A DNA stretch of 64,000 bases from Symbiodinium natans. Its lineage: Eukaryota; Sar; Dinophyceae; Suessiales; Symbiodiniaceae. A program made the position numbers and the translations under genes. A model generated the notes under the pieces. It did not search any database and was not told the DNA's origin. It saw only the letters and a list, made by a program, of their open reading frames with translations. Below, in pieces: positions 25,570-36,559 of the stretch; the first letter of the stretch is position 1, and each line of letters opens with the position of its first letter. The DNA is taken from NCBI GenBank assembly GCA_905221605.1, contig CAJNDS010002706.1:78501-142500 (forward strand), read 5' to 3'.

Positions 25570-25702
25570 CTGTAAAGGCCGGCCCCTTGTTATTGATGGC
25601 AACAAGGCCTCGATCGAAGAGGTGCAATTGTCGCAGCTCAACACCCGAAGGTTGGGCTTCCGGCATTGCGTCAGGATCTGGATCATACGCTCCAGCCGAG
25701 CC
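25570..25702 (-). CDS. Internal exon of an unrecognised gene
   Basis: A 133-nt minus-strand block begins after a TTTCTTAG|G acceptor and ends at a GT donor in phase 1. It encodes 44 residues beginning GSAGAYDPDPDAM and including VELRQLHLFDRGLVAINNKG. It looks like an ordinary internal exon. Further minus-strand coding-like sequence follows at about 25290-25470 (MHKLLFENIQRDVCCRLQ), but I could not join the two. No family is recognised. Confidence 0.45.
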
Positions 25703-26953
25703 CTAAGAAACAAACAAAAAATGAGGTATAGCGTGAGAGTCAGCGTGCGTGATCGTGCGTGTTGGGCTTCCTGGTCTGAACCCGAAGCCGAGCCGATGAC
25801 TTCACCAAGCCAGGGCAGTCCAGAGGCACTTGCAGATGGCCCCAGCACTTTCCATGCTTGGCAGATTTCAGGTGAACCTGGATTTGGGCACGGTGAAAGA
25901 TACCAACAACTCGGCAAACGAACTGTTGGTATGCCTTCTTGCTCGTCTCCAAGTGCCGAACTGTTGGCCAGATCCAGCAGATGTTGTTGAGGTGAACAAA
26001 ACCCATGATCTCCAGAAGACCTGAGACTTTAAGGTACTTTAAGACTTGAGAGTCCATCACGTGATCGACATGCCACAGTTTGCATCCGAGATGCGGCACG
26101 TGTACTTGTTCAGACCTGCCGCTCCGACTGCATGTCGGAACCTGAGTGGTACACTAAGCCAGATATTCCAGCACTGATGCTACTGGCCGATACATTCTCA
26201 CACCTGCCCCAGGCCCTCCCTGCATTTCCCTGGCTGGACGTGTCTATTTCCTCTATTAGTCTCGATGACTTCGTGGCGCACTAAACATGAAACACCAGCT
26301 ATTTGCCCCTGCTCGCGCGCCGCTGTCACGTCCGACTACCACGGGGTCAGCGGGGAAAGGCTTCTCAACAAGGCTTCCGCACACATGCAGGCTCCTAACA
26401 ATCACTAAACGATGGCAACACTCTTGCTCAGCATGCACGCCGAGACCCCATGTACTCACTCCTACAGGGAGATTTGGTGTGCATGTGATGTGCATGGAGG
26501 TCTGCTTTGATCCCTGGCCACGGGCCTCAGACCGACTCGGACCCGAAAACAAGCGAATGTCGCAGCAACTGGGCAGCGGGCGAAGGATCATCATCATGCC
26601 ATGAGCAGCTTAGACCTCTTGAGCGGTCGTTCTTGTCTTCCTCCCAGCAATTGGGCAACGTGAGAAGGGCAACAGACAGGGTAACAACGGGCGACACAGT
26701 TGGGCATGAACGAACTTTGCTTCAAGCCTTGATGCTGTGAAGCGTTCGAAGCAAGAAGCTGATGAACGCCGAGAAGTCCAGGAACGGCATGCTCCGGTAG
26801 ACATCACGCAAGGCCTGCCAATGCACTCAGACTGACTTTCGACCCTGTGCACTGTGCCATCGCCCCTCTGCTGCAGTCGCAGAAAGCCTCTTTCCATTTC
26901 TGCTTAGCCTGAGGCAACGGCTCGCCGCACGGCAAGTTCGTCCGAGTGCTGCC

Positions 26954-27340
26954 TCAGGCGTCTTTAAAGCTCATGCCAAACGGAAGCAAGCACGAGCTTG
27001 AATTGTCCGGAAGCCTGCGGTTGCGCTGAGGTTTGATGATCACCTGGCGCTTGTATGGACCCGCCACCTGCAGCCCAGGGGATACCAACAAAGCCGCATC
27101 CTCTGATTTTTTGGGATCATAGACAGCTCCAGGGTTTCCAGCTGTCCTGTACGTTGCAATGACAGGGCTTCCCTCACCAGGTTTCAACTTGATGCCTCTG
27201 ATCCTCCGCAAAGGAACGACGCACGAGACTCACAAGACATGGCTGGACCTCGCAGACCTTCATCAGAGTTTGTTCATTCGATTTCACAGTTGCATTGCAT
27301 GGACGGGCGGACTTGCATGAGAATGCAACTGTCGCAAGTG
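26954..27340 (-). CDS. C-terminal exons of an unrecognised gene
   Basis: The last exon, 26954-27203 (AG|G acceptor, stop at 26954), joins in phase 2 to an exon ending at 27244 with a GC donor. Across the junction it reads LMKVCEVQIRGIKLKPGEG; it goes on with SPVIATYRTAGNPGAVYD and ends LPFGMSFKDA. The preceding exon contains CKSARPCNATVKSNEQ. Another likely upstream exon, about 27450-27525, reads LQDVSSLPDSALVCEAAFVD. Cysteines and an N-x-T site are compatible with a secreted or luminal protein, but I do not recognise the family. The region 27.55-28.15 kb to the right shows nothing decisive. Confidence 0.5.
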
Positions 27341-28178
27341 CTTTCAAGATCTTCATTTCTGCACCAGGCTTGTGCGCAGCCTGAGGCCCTCAGGCTGATG
27401 TGCCTTCTGGTCTGATTGGTGGTCTGGATGCGATGGCCCGAGCCGTCAACGAACGCTGCTTCGCAAACTAATGCACTGTCTGGGAGTGAACTGACGTCCT
27501 GCAAACCTCGAAGAATGCACGCGCTCATGTTGCGTAATGATAGCAGCGCGCACCTTGCTGCTACGGCATACTGCGGCATACTATGTGGCATCTACGGTAG
27601 TCGTTTCCACTGCATGAGCAAGCTGGGACGCTGCATGCATACATGTCTTTGCCCCCACCCAATGCGACAAGATATGGGCGACAACAAGGGTCAAAAAGTG
27701 TCTCATGGCACCTCTGTCGCGCGCATGGCATCACGTCTACCTGAAGCACAAGCTTTGAATAGTTGGAGGAAGCAGCAATGTCCACACAACGCAGACCGTG
27801 CCTCGGAAAATCTCCTGCAGCGGAGCCTGCATTGCACAGTGCCAGGACAGCGTCGTCGACGTGCAACAGAGGCAACAGAGGTCCATTCGGACAACAGCGG
27901 AGCAAGCAGGCCTCCATGAGTTGTTTCAGGGATGCATCACTGCCGATGGCGAAGCGCCTTCCACACCGTGTGCTCTAGTTGAGTAACGATGAAGATGAAC
28001 GATCTCCCAAAGAGGGTTTTGCAGGAAGCACATTGGGCCGAACTGGGCCGAATTGGGAGTATGCTGAGCTTGTGCACTGGTGCGTTTTGCCGCTGGACTT
28101 CAGGTTGGCTTGCTCCTCCTCCTGCAAAAAGGCCTGGGCCTAGTCGACTCCAGCTGCGAAACTTCGGCAAAAGTTACC

Positions 28179-28216
28179 CTCTCAGATCCTCTCAGATCCT
28201 CTCAGATCCTCTCAGA
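28179..28216. repeat. 10-bp tandem repeat (CTCAGATCCT)n
   Basis: Three full copies and a partial copy of CTCAGATCCT. The right end overlaps the stop codon of the acidic C-terminal exon at 28212, so the repeat forms the start of its 3' untranslated region. Confidence 0.85.
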
Positions 28217-28706
28217 ACCAGACATCAAATTCAGACATCTCGGAATTCTCATCGTCGGACAACTCGGCGGAGTCGCGCGACTTCTCCGACTCGGCATCGC
28301 TGCCTTCCTCAGGGACGACCCACAAGGGTTCCCATGAATGGCACAAACAAAGAGGACTCAAGCGGAAAATTCCCATGAGCGACACCATAACATGGAAGGA
28401 GACTTCACAATGTTTACAACATTCTACGACCACATGACAGTCCACATGACAGTCCACATGACAGTGATAATCTTCAGGTCGGCCGCTACTGATCGAGAAC
28501 ATGCAGCCTTTTGAAAAGAGTTGATGACTGTGTGATGCATCGGCTGGAAAGCAATTCAGTTCCACATACACAGACACAGACACAGACACAGAAACAGACA
28601 CAGACAGAGACAGACACAGGCACAGGCAGAGACACACATATACGCAGACACAAACGCCCCCACACACTTACACACACACACACACAGAGACACAGAGACA
28701 CGCAGA

Positions 28707-28753
<47 letters not shown>

Positions 28754-28762
28754 ACACGCAGA

Positions 28763-28799
<37 letters not shown>

Positions 28800-28985
28800 A
28801 CTGTGTTGGAAAGCTCGTCAGCACGCACCTTACCGGTGGCACTATCATCACAGCATGCGTGCGCTATGCGACAAGCACGACTGGCAGATCCTCCCGTCCT
28901 CAATGCCATCCAGATGGCTGACTTGCTGGATGTCGTAGTCTGTGAGGCTGACCTGCACATCAGGACTCGTCTGGTACAGCTTGGC
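28212..28985 (-). CDS. Acidic C-terminal exon and a preceding exon
   Basis: The terminal exon 28212-28307 (AG|G acceptor, 31 codons plus stop) encodes a Ser/Glu/Asp-rich tail: EGSDAESEKSRDSAELSDDE, ending MSEFDVWF. Upstream, past a long CA/CAGA microsatellite, a block at about 28870-28960 starts after GTGCAG|G and reads VSLTDYDIQQVSHLDGIEDG, continuing RICQSCLSH. The acidic serine-rich tail resembles casein-kinase-2 sites. This could be the 3' end of the EF-hand-like gene whose exons lie at 30.7-31.5 kb, but the joining exons in 29.0-30.7 kb are not resolved. A candidate is 29640-29830 (CQDNTISEIEAKLAPSRMD). Confidence 0.45.
28563..28798. repeat. Long CA / CAGA microsatellite
   Basis: About 235 bp made almost wholly of CA, CACAGA and ACAGAG units, apparently intronic between the acidic terminal exon and the exon near 28.9 kb. 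It is the largest simple repeat in the window. Confidence 0.9.
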
Positions 28986-30699
28986 AGTTGATAGTGAGAT
29001 TGCGCAGGATGATTCTCGCGAATTTAACAGCCTTCAGTCCCCATGTCGGAGGGCAATGCGAACGACTTTGATTTGGTGGTTTCAGGGGTCAAAGCTATTG
29101 GCCCTGCAGCGCCAGCAGATAATCTTCTCATGGTGCATGCAACCTTACGTGCTACTGCGGCCACAACAGACGCTGAGAAAGTTCATGATTGTGCCTTCTT
29201 CAAGATGTCTTTCAATGAGTGCACTTCGTTGGCAGCATACGTGCTACCTCAGGATGGTAGCAGAGGCATCAGACGGAAAACCATTCGGGACCCTTGCCAC
29301 GCAAGGCGAGCAGGGCTCAAGTGCTCTCAAGCGAATTTTCAGGCCCGAGCCCGTGTGCAGCTTTGCAGCTGATTGATTGGCCTTACAAACCGTCTTTGGC
29401 TGGATTATGCAAGCTGGGTGCTTGTGGAAGTTCTGCATAGGAAGCAGACGCTCTTGAGTCCAGTCGGATCTTCCAAGGCGTTCGACAAAGCATCCGACCT
29501 ACTTCTACAAGGCGACTCAACACGCACGTGCCCGTAACTCCCTGACGTGCCTGCTTTTGGTGTTCTCGCCATCGCCTCCCCCGACTCCGAACTCCTCAAA
29601 ACATTCTTAGAGCACTTTCGTGAAAATCAAATTTACCTTCTTCGCACGATCAACATCCCTTGCTCTGGAAGATCTCTGAACCTTTCCCCCCTGTAGCCTA
29701 GACATGCCCACAACCCCACGCACGGTGTCCATACGACTGGGCGCCAGCTTCGCCTCAATCTCAGAGATGGTGTTGTCCTGGCAAGTGGCAGCCAGCACGG
29801 CTGCAAGAGTGCGAAGGGTGTACAAGGACATGCCAGCGCGGCGTAGTAATCCAGGCAAAGTGCATCAGCCATGCGCTCAATGTAAGGGTCGCGTGCCTTC
29901 AAAGCACTTCCTATTTGCCAAGATACGGATTAGAAATAGGTTTGTTGTGGCCAAGAGATGTGGAACCTACAGCTCCGGCAAAGCTCTCCAAGAGGAATCT
30001 TATCCCACCCACGCGAACCTCTGTGGAACGCCTCTGGACCTCCTGCGGACCCCATACTCACCCCCACATTGCACTGCCATAAGACCCCACAAGACCATCG
30101 GTACCAGGCCAGGCCGCGGTGGTGCGGCCAGCGTTGATATTCATGAACAGTAGTTCGCAATGAGAACTTACTACTTTCTAAGTGCTCACTTCCAGTGTCA
30201 ATGGCTAATTCCAAACGACTAATCCGCCGAGGCCTCGGGCCGAAGGTGTAACACTCAAAGCCAATTTTCGGACCCCTTTTTTGCCTGAAATGGGTACCCC
30301 CCCTAGGAAACCAGGGTCCGCAAGCGGACGGTTCGCCAGGACCAGAGGCAGTTGAAGCCCGTCCCAGCCAGGCCCCCCCCCCCTTTTCTTCCCCTACCCC
30401 TCCCTTCCCCACGGAGCCGCGAACATGCGCCGGGCGCTGCGCTGGGCCAGGCCGAGGCGGGTCGCGTAGCGTAGCCGCTGACTACACCGAGTAAATTACT
30501 AACTAGTTTGGAATTACTAACTAGCATCTGGTAGCTAGCAAATCGTAGACAATAGTGAGTCATGAGAAACTGGGGGCGCAGGGTCTCCGAGAGGTGATGT
30601 TGCGACCGCGCAGCAACAAGCAGGTGCGGAAGCAAAGGGTGGCGGTGTCCGGTGGTGGTGGTGACAGCGGTAGCAGCAGCAGCACCAGCAGCAGCGCAA

Positions 30700-31548
30700 C
30701 AGAAGCAGCAGATAGTAGACAGTCTCGCAATGCTGTCAACCATCTCTGATGCCTCAAGGTCGTGGATCTGGCAAGCAGCGATGAAGAACGGCTCTGTCAA
30801 GCCATGAGAACTCACAGAGCTGTCGAACAGGACATTCCAGAGATCGTCCTGGCCAGCCCAGCATACTCAACTCTAGCCAAGGTATTGAGTCTTCATTCGT
30901 TCATGTGCTTGTTCACGCACTGCTGTCCATCATCTTCTGCCGCACATCCAAGGGCGAGTTCAAACACAACCTGGAAACTGCAGCAACTTCAACTTCTGCA
31001 CAATGAAGCTTCAATAGCGCCTCAGTCCTGATGTTCTGAGGCTCCGGCTCATACCACTCCTGCTTTGACATAAAGCCCTTGTCACCAATCTCAAATTTGT
31101 CGAACCAAGTCTGCGCCGACTTGTACATCGGCTTTGCTGCAAAAACAAAGAGGATGAAGAACAGATCAATATCCTGGCAGGGATCTACCACCGGTCTTCT
31201 CACTCACTCTGCTTCCGGCCCTTGTTTGTATGCCCGGGTGGCATCTGCACTACTAGACTGGCATATTCAACGTCCTGCTCATGAATACGGCCGCGGTAGT
31301 TCTGATAGCTCTTCTCATCCAAAAAAGCCTGTCGGAGTTTGCGGCAGTTTGTCACTTGCTGGAATAAAAACCGCAACAGGGAGCCTGCCTTTGTCTGCTC
31401 GGTGAGTTGTGTCTTGCCATCTTTGCTTGCCTCCTCACAGCGGCATGGGCACGGCCAAACCCGGAACCACGTTGAAGCAGTTCAACTGCCTGCTGGCTCT
31501 CTGCAATCTTTCTTTGCATCGCCAAGTACGTGTGCCTCCAGCTCCCAG
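30700..31548 (-). CDS. EF-hand-like calcium-binding protein, internal exons
   Basis: Four minus-strand exons join in frame. About 31439-31545 encodes a helical segment (MQRKIAESQQAVELLQRG) and ends at a GT donor. 31259-31328 encodes AFLDEKSYQNYRGRIHEQD and so on (GT donor). 31021-31136 encodes KPMYKSAQTWFDKF, then EIGDKGFMSKQEWYE, and ends at a GC donor. The next starts at 30752 with ASEMVDSIARLST. FDKFEIGDKGFMSKQEW has the helix-loop-helix shape of an EF-hand, with acidic residues at two coordinating positions and Gly at the turn, but the loop is imperfect, so calcium binding is uncertain. Upstream blocks at 31640-32200 (CQAKIRDIRDAEQSFLVKK; PAKDRLALGSPEDEHLDAW) and 32560-32630 (ESKLEQELAEQWKPWRVEWF) probably belong to the same gene. 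Confidence 0.5.
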
Positions 31549-32949
31549 GGGTCAGAGTAAACAGCAAAGATCTCCAAACCAAACGAGTTGAGCTTGTGTG
31601 CTCACAGAAAACTTTTCCTATGCCATCACCTCGTCAAATGTGGTCAAGTCTTCGTCAACGGGGTCTTGGGTGGGTGAAACACCAGGCCCTAAACCCACAT
31701 AGTGAGGCAGTCTATGTTAATTAGATGAGATCGTCTTGAAGGCATCACGAGGGTGGGTCCGAATGTAACAATGCCATGGTGAAAGCTGCAAACCTGCGAG
31801 GGTTTGTTGAAAGGCGAATCGCACTGGTTAGAATCAGGCTTTTCACTATGCTCATTGGCTCTTGTCTCTCTGCCCAACCCTTCTCCAGGACCCACCGTGT
31901 GCACCCCGCCCCCTCGGCACGCCTCTTCTTTACAAGAAAGCTCTGTTCAGCATCTCGAATATCTCGGATCTTCGCCTGGCAGGGCCATGTCCTCATGCCA
32001 TGTTCTGCGTGGTTTTGGGAGGGAGGAAAGCCTCTTCACCTACACAGTGTCCAAAGTACCACGCATCGAGATGCTCGTCCTCAGGAGAACCCAATGCGAG
32101 ACGGTCTTTCGCTGGCAAGGAAGCAACGAGTGGGGCAGGGTTAAAGCCAAGAGTCAACATATTCAGACGGGGTCGATTCAACCTAAGCAGCGTCAATCTG
32201 GAATGACATTGTGACCCTGCCGTTCTAAGTTTCCGCTTGCGTGTGCTGCCAAGGGCGAAACCTTGCGTTCAACAGGCGCAGCAGGCGCTGGTAAAGCAGC
32301 AACCTGCTGAGTGGCAATCTCCATTCCGAGGCCAAGCAGCAGCAAGCCAAATGACATGCTTCAACGCATGATAACCCGGCCACTTGCGTCAAGCTAAGAC
32401 TGTGACAATGGTTGCAAAAAGCACAAGTTCACAGCAACGACTGTAACGGCATTGCTGGCATTGCCTGCTGGGCGCTTGTTAGCTGATCGGTCACCAACTG
32501 CTTCCTCGGTGTGATTGGGAAAGTGCCGCAAGCTAGATGCAGCTAGATCAGACGTGGAAAATCTGCAAAAACCATTCCACTCTCCAAGGCTTCCACTGCT
32601 CCGCCAGTTCTTGCTCCAGCTTGCTCTCCTGCGGCACATGCACACGATGAGACAGAGTGCCAAACGGCTGGTCCGGATGCTGGCCTGTAGCAGATGGAAC
32701 GCTCTGTCCATTCCGCCCATTCCCTGCGTCTTACTGCTTGCGCTAGGCTTTGCGGGTGGGTTCTCGAGGAATCTGTGGCGGGTCTGTGGCGGCTCTGTTT
32801 TTCGCGCTCTGCGTTTCGCTCTCTGCTTTCGCGGGCCCTTGGTCTCTCTTCAAACTCGAAACCCTTGGCATGAACTGGCAGCTCCAATGAGGATGCTTTG
32901 TACTACGATCCAAGAAGCACTCAACGAGTGTTGGTCATTAGAAGGTTCT

Positions 32950-34960
32950 TTGGGGCTGCAAGCCTTGAGTTGACGCAAGCCCTGTGGACCATTGTCCAAC
33001 AACGAAGACTTCGGATCTGTGCTGGCATTCTAAAGGATGCTGAGATCCCAGCCGCTTCCATCTCAAAGGCTGTGATGCTGGGTACTTGCAGCGGATTTCG
33101 GTCCACCAAAAGCCTCGGCAAAGTGGTGGCAAGCGTATTCAAAAGCCCTGTGACGAAGGCTCACACCTAGTGCTCATGCTTCTGTGCGTGTTCGCACCGG
33201 CTGAGCACAGCAATGCCGGCAAGATGCTCCTCCAGCTTTCCACCCTCCTTCTTCCAAAGCTTGAGGATGGAGTATGGCAGCCTTTCCGCTTTTTCTGCGT
33301 TCTCATCTACACTTCTCTTACATTTTTGGGGCGCCCCACGGCCAAAACCTGGGATCCAGGCTTCTTGATCTGGTTCGAAGTGATGCGCAGCTTCTCCAGC
33401 TCCTTGCTCGTGCCGATGTTCGTCGGAAGAGCAGACCTGTGGACTTCAAGGCAGGGCTTCTTCCATGCATCATACTGACTGAAACCAAGGGACAGCTCAT
33501 TGAAGGACAGAAAGAGCTTTTTCAGCTTATTCAACCTCAGAATTTCAGGACAGCATGACACCACCGGCTGGCACCTTTCAGATGCTTCAGCTCAGCGATT
33601 CCGCCAGTGACGGCTCTGTGCTTCCGACCCATACTCCTCCGGAAGCATCCTCATTTTGTTGTGAGAAAGGTTCAGCTCCTTTAGCGACCTGCTGCAAAAG
33701 CAAGCATACAGATGTGGACAACGCTACCAGTAAGACAAATCTACCGACAGCCGACTGAGCAAAGTTTCACAAGGCTGGCCTGCATTGCATAAGAGCTGCC
33801 GGAACTGAAGTGAGCTGGTTGTAGGACAGGTCCACATACTGCAAGCCAGTGACGTTTTGCCTACAAAGATGCTGAGGCCGCACAACAGCAAGAGTTCGCG
33901 TCAACAGTGAAACAGCGACAGCATTGAGGCCGGCACGATGCAGCCTTGGGAAAATCCGACGGAAGAAAGGCAAGACGATTGTGAGACAAGTTGATGACCT
34001 CCAAGGCAGACAGATTTCAGAGTCATGCACGAACTCCATTACGAGATCCCAAAGCCTCCAGAGTTCAAGGCTGCGGCCCAAAACCTTAAAAGTTGCTGGA
34101 ACCTTCAAGGCTACTTTCAAGGCTACAGCCCAGAAAACCCAAAGTCTCCAGCCGGTATTCCATCTGGGGGCGGGGTCTCCTTGTTTTTTCCGGGCAAGTT
34201 CATGATCATCAATTCCATGCCAAAACCAAACCCGAGATTCCCACGAGGCTGCGATGCGTGCACGAGAGTCTATAGAGGCACCCATAGGTACGCATAAGTA
34301 TTAAACCGATGTGGGGATCTCTTGGAGCCCTGCGTCGAGAGACGCGCAGAGATTGCAATGGACTGCACACATTGCACCATATTGCACCTCCAACTTTGGA
34401 AAGTTGCTCTCGGAGAAGATTCCAGGCTCAATTTCACTGATCTGGTTCCAATCCTTGGGGAGACATGATGGCAGTGCCAGCCCAGCGCAGGAGATGTGCA
34501 AGAGAGCGCGCTAAGAAGGATTCCAAGACAACTCTCTCCAAGCAGTCGCATCGGCCCAGTTCGTTCGAAAACTTGCCTCAGATGGGCAAGCAAAGGACAC
34601 ATGCACTGGACTTGGCTCGGCAGCGCGTTGCACAGCTGGGCATCCCAGTTGCGAATGTTGTTGTACGAAAGGCACAACGTCATGAGGCCCTCCACCCTCA
34701 GGAAGAGTCAGCGAGAGGAAGTGCAAAGACACACTGGTGGGCCCTTTATGATAATGCAAGCCTCAGCTACGTTTTTTACACTTGGCTGTTGCGCGTGACC
34801 CTTCGTGAGTCACGAGATTCGCGGTTAAACCAAACAGATATGCACCTCTTTGAGATCCTTTGAGATCTCAGGGCCGCGCTGCTCGAGGGAGGGCGGAATG
34901 CGATCGAGGTTGCATTTGGCAATCTCGATGATTTCGACTTGCTGCAGCTGATTTATTCCT
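32950..34960 (-). CDS. Leucine-rich repeat protein exons
   Basis: At least seven minus-strand blocks carry the L-x-x-L-x-L-S-x-N-x-L pattern. In transcript order: about 34870-34955 (INQLQQVEIIEIAKCNLDRI), 34606-34695 (GLMTLCLSYNNIRNWDAQL), 34375-34470 (WNQISEIEPGIFSESNFPKL), 33935-34013 (LEVINLSHNRLAFLPSDF), 33767-33850 (LQYVDLSYNQLTSVPAAL), 33620-33690 (LKELNLSHNKMRMLPEEY), 33490-33555 (LNKLKKLFLSFNELS), 33350-33415 (SKELEKLRITSNQIKK) and 33050-33130 (LPRLLVDRNPLQVPS). One or two repeats per exon with short introns is typical of a repeat-expanded gene. LRRs form a curved protein-binding surface. The domain call is firm; exon borders and whether the flanking coiled-coil and EF-hand-like exons are the same gene are not. 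Confidence 0.65.
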
Positions 34961-35297
34961 GAGTGCCGGAAAAGAAGCCGATATGTGATATGGTGGCATG
35001 TTGTTTACCTCAGCCTCCCACGCGCAAGCATGTTGTCGGAAATGCTCTGGTTATACGGAGTTTTCAACTGCGTGACAGCTTTCATCTCCCCTTCGCCCAC
35101 CTGAGTCGTTGAGCACCGCATACAAGAACGCAGTCACACATTCTGCTTCAGCACTTCTAGCACTTCTAGCACTTCTACTTCTGAGATCTTCTGAGGAAGA
35201 AGCCTGACCTGGACCCTTCACAAGAACCCGCACTTCGCTCAGGTAAGGGGCCTTAGCCAAGAGTAGGCATGGGTTTAGTCACGGCATGTCACGGCAC

Positions 35298-36461
35298 TCA
35301 TGACCCGAGAACGGTGCCCACATCATGGCTGCAGAGGCAACATTCCTTTCCTTCTTTGGCCTCCGCCTGCTTCTGTGCTTCGGCACAACGTGGTTTCAGG
35401 GACAATTCTGAAATTCTGCGCACCACATCCGACCTCTTCGCTGTCCTTTTGGACTTTGCCCGCATGCTACTTCCATCCTGCGCATCCGCAGGCACGCTCC
35501 GATTCCAGCACAACGATACCCACGTCTGCTGTCCCAAGCACCTCATCTTCCTCGCTGTCTGTATCACCTCCCAACTCGTCGCGGAACTTGCCGCAAAAAG
35601 GTCCTGAAACTGAAAACCGGATTAACTGCCAAAGCTTGCTCCGAATCCGAATGGCGCAGTTCACTTTGAATCAGCTGTGGGAGCAACTTAGGCCATCGCC
35701 GATACAAAAAGCCATTATTCAGAATGCTGTGCTGGCACAGCATCAGTCATACCACCGCCATGGCTCAACTACCGGTCACGGCTAGGTGAAGCTTCATGTG
35801 GTTCTTGCAGCTCAACCGCTCCAACTGCACAGTGTTGCAGCGACTCTTCCCCAGTCACGCTGGTCATGTGTTGCAATAAGAAGGCCTTCAACGTGGCTAT
35901 TGCGTTGTTCTTGGGCCTACACATGGAGGCATCAATACACACAGGCTCTGCCACAAGCGCAGCATTGCTTGGAGAGTGTAAATGACGGTGCGGCGTGCTT
36001 CGAGGCGTACCTTTTTTCTGGCTGATTGTTGCTCTGCGTTAGCCACCTGTGCAGGCATCTGTTCGCTGTGTGTTCACCGGCGAACCAGGGAGACGCTGCG
36101 TGGCTCTGTAGCAAAGATGCAACAGTCAACCATCGAAGCGCAACCGCAGCTCGTCCGCCCTTCTCAGCGCGGAACGGGCCTTTGGCAGCTGAGCCACTTG
36201 ACTTTGGCTGGGCAAGCTCTGGTCGAGATCCTCACGCAAACGGTAAAAACCCTGCAGGCTGTAGCCGATGTAGCCAGAAGATCGTCGAATCGGCCCCGCC
36301 TTCCGCAGCGGCAGCCTTCCGCAGCCTTCCGCAGCCTCTTGCAGCCTCCCGCAGCTCGAGCTCCAGGATATTGCGTCACAAGGACAGCAATAGAGCTTTT
36401 TGTGTTCCGCTTCCCCCAAGACTCGAGCAGTCCACCTGCACGACCGGGAGCTCCTGCCCAA
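35298..36461 (-). CDS. Charged exon candidates, unrecognised
   Basis: Minus-strand blocks upstream of the leucine-rich repeats look coding: about 35530-35640 (RDELGGDTDSEEDEVLGTAD), 35310-35470 (KSKRTAKRSDVVRRISELSL), 35790-35920 (TLKAFLLQHMTSVTGEESLQ) and 36150-36400 (LELREAARGCGRLRKAAAAE in one frame). They are acidic or helical and contain no recognised domain. Frames differ between blocks and splice joins were not settled. They may link the coiled-coil exons on the right with the leucine-rich repeats on the left. Confidence 0.3.
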
Positions 36462-36559
36462 CCGGTGAGCTCCTGCCCATTACTTGCCGATGGCCTTCGC
36501 TCTGATCACTTACCCGACCTCAGTGGCATGCTGGTCTTGTGGGGCACAAGTCAGGGCGG

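Noticed and set aside
28563-28798. Evenly spaced repeats that could suggest a CRISPR-like or satellite array
   Set aside because: It is a CA/CAGA microsatellite without distinct spacers.
29043-29372. 109-codon plus-strand frame starting MSEGNANDFDLVV
   Set aside because: It reads fairly like protein but has no splice context or family match, and it conflicts with the strand of all neighbouring exons.
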